From: Flammeovirgaceae bacterium UBA2371
GTDB taxonomy: Bacteria; Bacteroidota; Bacteroidia; Cytophagales; Cyclobacteriaceae
Assembly (NCBI GenBank): GCA_002345965.1
Contig: DDTF01000047.1
Coordinates: 1-15,174, forward strand
Reading direction: 5' to 3'
Length of the DNA: 15,174 bases
Part shown: one piece after another, positions 14,071 to 15,174 of the stretch
How the letters are laid out: each line of letters begins with the position of its first letter
Numbering within the stretch: the stretch's first letter is position 1
Made by a program: the position numbers and the translations under genes
The notes under the pieces: generated by a model
Databases searched by the model: none
What the model was told of the DNA's origin: nothing
The model's input: only the letters and a program-made list of their open reading frames with translations

Positions 14071-14937
14071 TTATCCCATGAAAGTTTTTAGTCTTCTCAG
14101 ATTTCGCATGCCGCGCAATTTTTTTGTGGCCTTGTCCTTAATTTGTCTTACCCTCTCGGTACTTAAGTCAAATTCATCACTAATATCGTGCAAAGAAAGT
14201 GCGTGCCCTCCAGATAGTCCATAATACATGGAAAGGACCTGGGATTCCCGTTCACTTAATACAGATAATGCCGTTTCTATTTCTACTTTGAGTGATGTAT
14301 CTATAAGTGTAGCATCAGGCGAAGTCGCATCAGGATCAGCCATTACATCCATTAGTGTCCCTGCGTCTCCATCATTTCCAAGAGGTGCATCCATGGATAC
14401 TTTTCGGCTCTTATGACTTAAGATCGTATTAATATCTTTGCTGGTTGTTTCCATTATTTCAGCCAATTCTTCGTTTGTGGGTTCACGCTGATATTTTTGT
14501 TCCAGTTCCGAAAAACTCCTGTTCACTTTATTCAAAGATCCTATTCGATTAAGGGGTAGCCTCACGATTCGAGACTGCTCCGCCAAAGCCTGCAATATGG
14601 ATTGACGAATCCACCACACCGCATACGAGATAAATTTGAAACCACGCGTTTCATCAAATCGGGAAGCTGCCTTTATCAATCCAAGGTTACCTTCATTGAT
14701 AAGGTCACCTAATGTCATGCCAATTTGATGATATTGTTTAGCAACAGAAACGACAAATCTCAAATTGGCATTAACCAGTCTTTGAAGTGCAACTTCATCT
14801 CCCTGCTTGATGCGAACAGCTAAATTAACTTCTTCTTCAGCTGTAATCATAGGTATTTTGGATACCTCATTTAAATATTTGTCTAATGATTGTGTCTCAC
14901 GATTGGTAATTCTATTGGTAATTTTTAATTGTCTCAT
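14071..14937 (-). CDS. rpoD: RpoD-type RNA polymerase sigma-70 factor
   Basis: This 288-residue sigma factor directs RNA polymerase to promoters. I take the ATG at 14937 because it gives MRQLKITNRITNRETQSLDKYL, the usual start of Bacteroidota RpoD. The frame extends 20 codons further upstream to 14997 without conserved content. As in other Bacteroidota, region 1.1 is absent. Region 1.2 is at about 15-47, region 2 at 50-122 (LVNANLRFVVSVAKQY, DLINEGNLGLIKAASRFD, RGFKFISYAVWWIRQSI), region 3 at 130-205, and region 4 at about 222-285, with helix-turn-helix DISDEFDLSTERVRQIKDKA (251-270). Regions 2.3-2.4 are almost canonical. Several positions in regions 1.2 and 4, and the C-terminus RRLKTFMG, differ from the usual Bacteroidota housekeeping sequence as I remember it, so this may be a second RpoD-like (group 2) factor rather than the primary one. 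It is monocistronic, with a terminator downstream and a repeat-rich upstream region. Confidence 0.92.
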   Translation of the reverse strand: MRQLKITNRITNRETQSLDKYLNEVSKIPMITAEEEVNLAVRIKQGDEVALQRLVNANLRFVVSVAKQYHQIGMTLGDLINEGNLGLIKAASRFDETRGFKFISYAVWWIRQSILQALAEQSRIVRLPLNRIGSLNKVNRSFSELEQKYQREPTNEELAEIMETTSKDINTILSHKSRKVSMDAPLGNDGDAGTLMDVMADPDATSPDATLIDTSLKVEIETALSVLSERESQVLSMYYGLSGGHALSLHDISDEFDLSTERVRQIKDKATKKLRGMRNLRRLKTFMG

Positions 14938-15030
14938 GTTTCGATTTTGGATGAATAAAATATTTTGGATACTCAACAAAAAATAAGCTGTTGCCAAAGC
15001 GGCTTGATTTTTCGTTATACAGAGGGTGCG

Positions 15031-15127
15031 GAAATGTTGTCTCTTATTTCAAAAGAGACATTGCGATAAACTTAAAAGAGTGAAATGATTGACATTTCTA
15101 TATAATAAGAAAAAAAATCGACATTTC
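15031..15127. repeat. short inverted and direct repeats upstream of the rpoD-type gene
   Basis: The 237-base stretch upstream of rpoD (14938-15174) has no gene that I can support. It contains a perfect 8-bp inverted repeat, TGTCTCTT (15038-15045) and AAGAGACA (15053-15060), around a 7-base spacer and without a T-tract. It also contains four hexamers of one sequence: GAAATG at 15031-15036 and 15082-15087, and its complement CATTTC at 15093-15098 and 15122-15127. The middle two form a palindrome-like site with a 5-base spacer. These could be protein-binding sites or leader structure. No good TTTG/TAnnTTTG promoter is found on the minus strand here. Confidence 0.45.
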
Positions 15128-15174
15128 AAAGTAAAAGCGCTAAAAAGGTTAACAATCACCTTATTCTTCCAAAT

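Noticed and set aside
15038..15060. Perfect inverted repeat read as a terminator
   Set aside because: Neither strand has a T-tract after the stem, and no gene ends next to it.
15089..15106. TTGACA followed by TATAAT on the plus strand
   Set aside because: The two hexamers are separated by only 6 bases rather than about 17, no gene follows in the window on that strand, and Bacteroidota do not rely on this promoter type.
1..15174. A hidden defence system, mobile element, CRISPR array or RNA gene
   Set aside because: I found no transposase, integrase, toxin-antitoxin pair, regular direct repeats, tRNA-like cloverleaf or rRNA sequence. Composition is even and all gene families are ordinary chromosomal ones.

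Overview
The window looks like an ordinary stretch of chromosome from a Bacteroidota member, probably of the Cytophagales type. The evidence is moderate-to-low G+C, an RpoD that starts with the MRQLKI... N-terminus usual in this phylum and lacks region 1.1, many small lipoproteins, a Bacteroidota-style TonB, a TPR-containing histidine kinase with a SHDLRGP H-box, and TAnnTTTG-type -7 promoter elements. The genus cannot be fixed from the sequence. I see no tRNA, rRNA, insertion sequence, prophage, CRISPR array or integration site.

Layout, left to right. (1) 2-1261: the 3' part of a TPR/transmembrane sensor histidine kinase, cut by the window edge. (2) 1274-2364, minus strand: a hemolysin III/PAQR-type membrane protein (trhA) followed by a small four-helix membrane protein. 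(3) 2566-4932, plus strand: a lipoprotein S33 peptidase of the tripeptidyl-aminopeptidase type, then a lipoprotein with degenerate YD-like repeats, closed by a strong bidirectional terminator at 4943-4974. (4) 4986-5801, minus strand: a DUF4349 lipoprotein. (5) 5942-6292: a small basic protein of unknown function. (6) 6390-11782: two consecutive secreted S9 serine peptidases, one DPP/prolyl-oligopeptidase-like and one of the glutamyl endopeptidase (S9D) type, separated by a rho-independent terminator. (7) 11808-12706, minus strand: a TonB-family energy transducer and, downstream of it, a possible 27-residue membrane micro-ORF. (8) 12972-13403: a DUF1761 membrane protein preceded by overlapping tiny ORFs. 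(9) 13416-13949, minus strand: a lipoprotein. (10) 14071-14937, minus strand: an RpoD-type sigma factor with its own terminator and an upstream region rich in short repeats.

Most genes seem to be independent housekeeping or envelope functions rather than one pathway. The common theme is the cell envelope: five lipoproteins or exported enzymes, three peptidases that could work together on peptides in the periplasm or at the surface, and a TonB. There is no gap longer than 300 bases without a gene. I found no convincing new multi-gene system. The items most worth a second look are the possible RpoD paralogue and its repeat-rich upstream region, the back-to-back -7 elements between trhA and the S33 peptidase, the micro-ORFs at 11808-11891 and 12842-12984, and the uncharacterised 116-residue basic protein.
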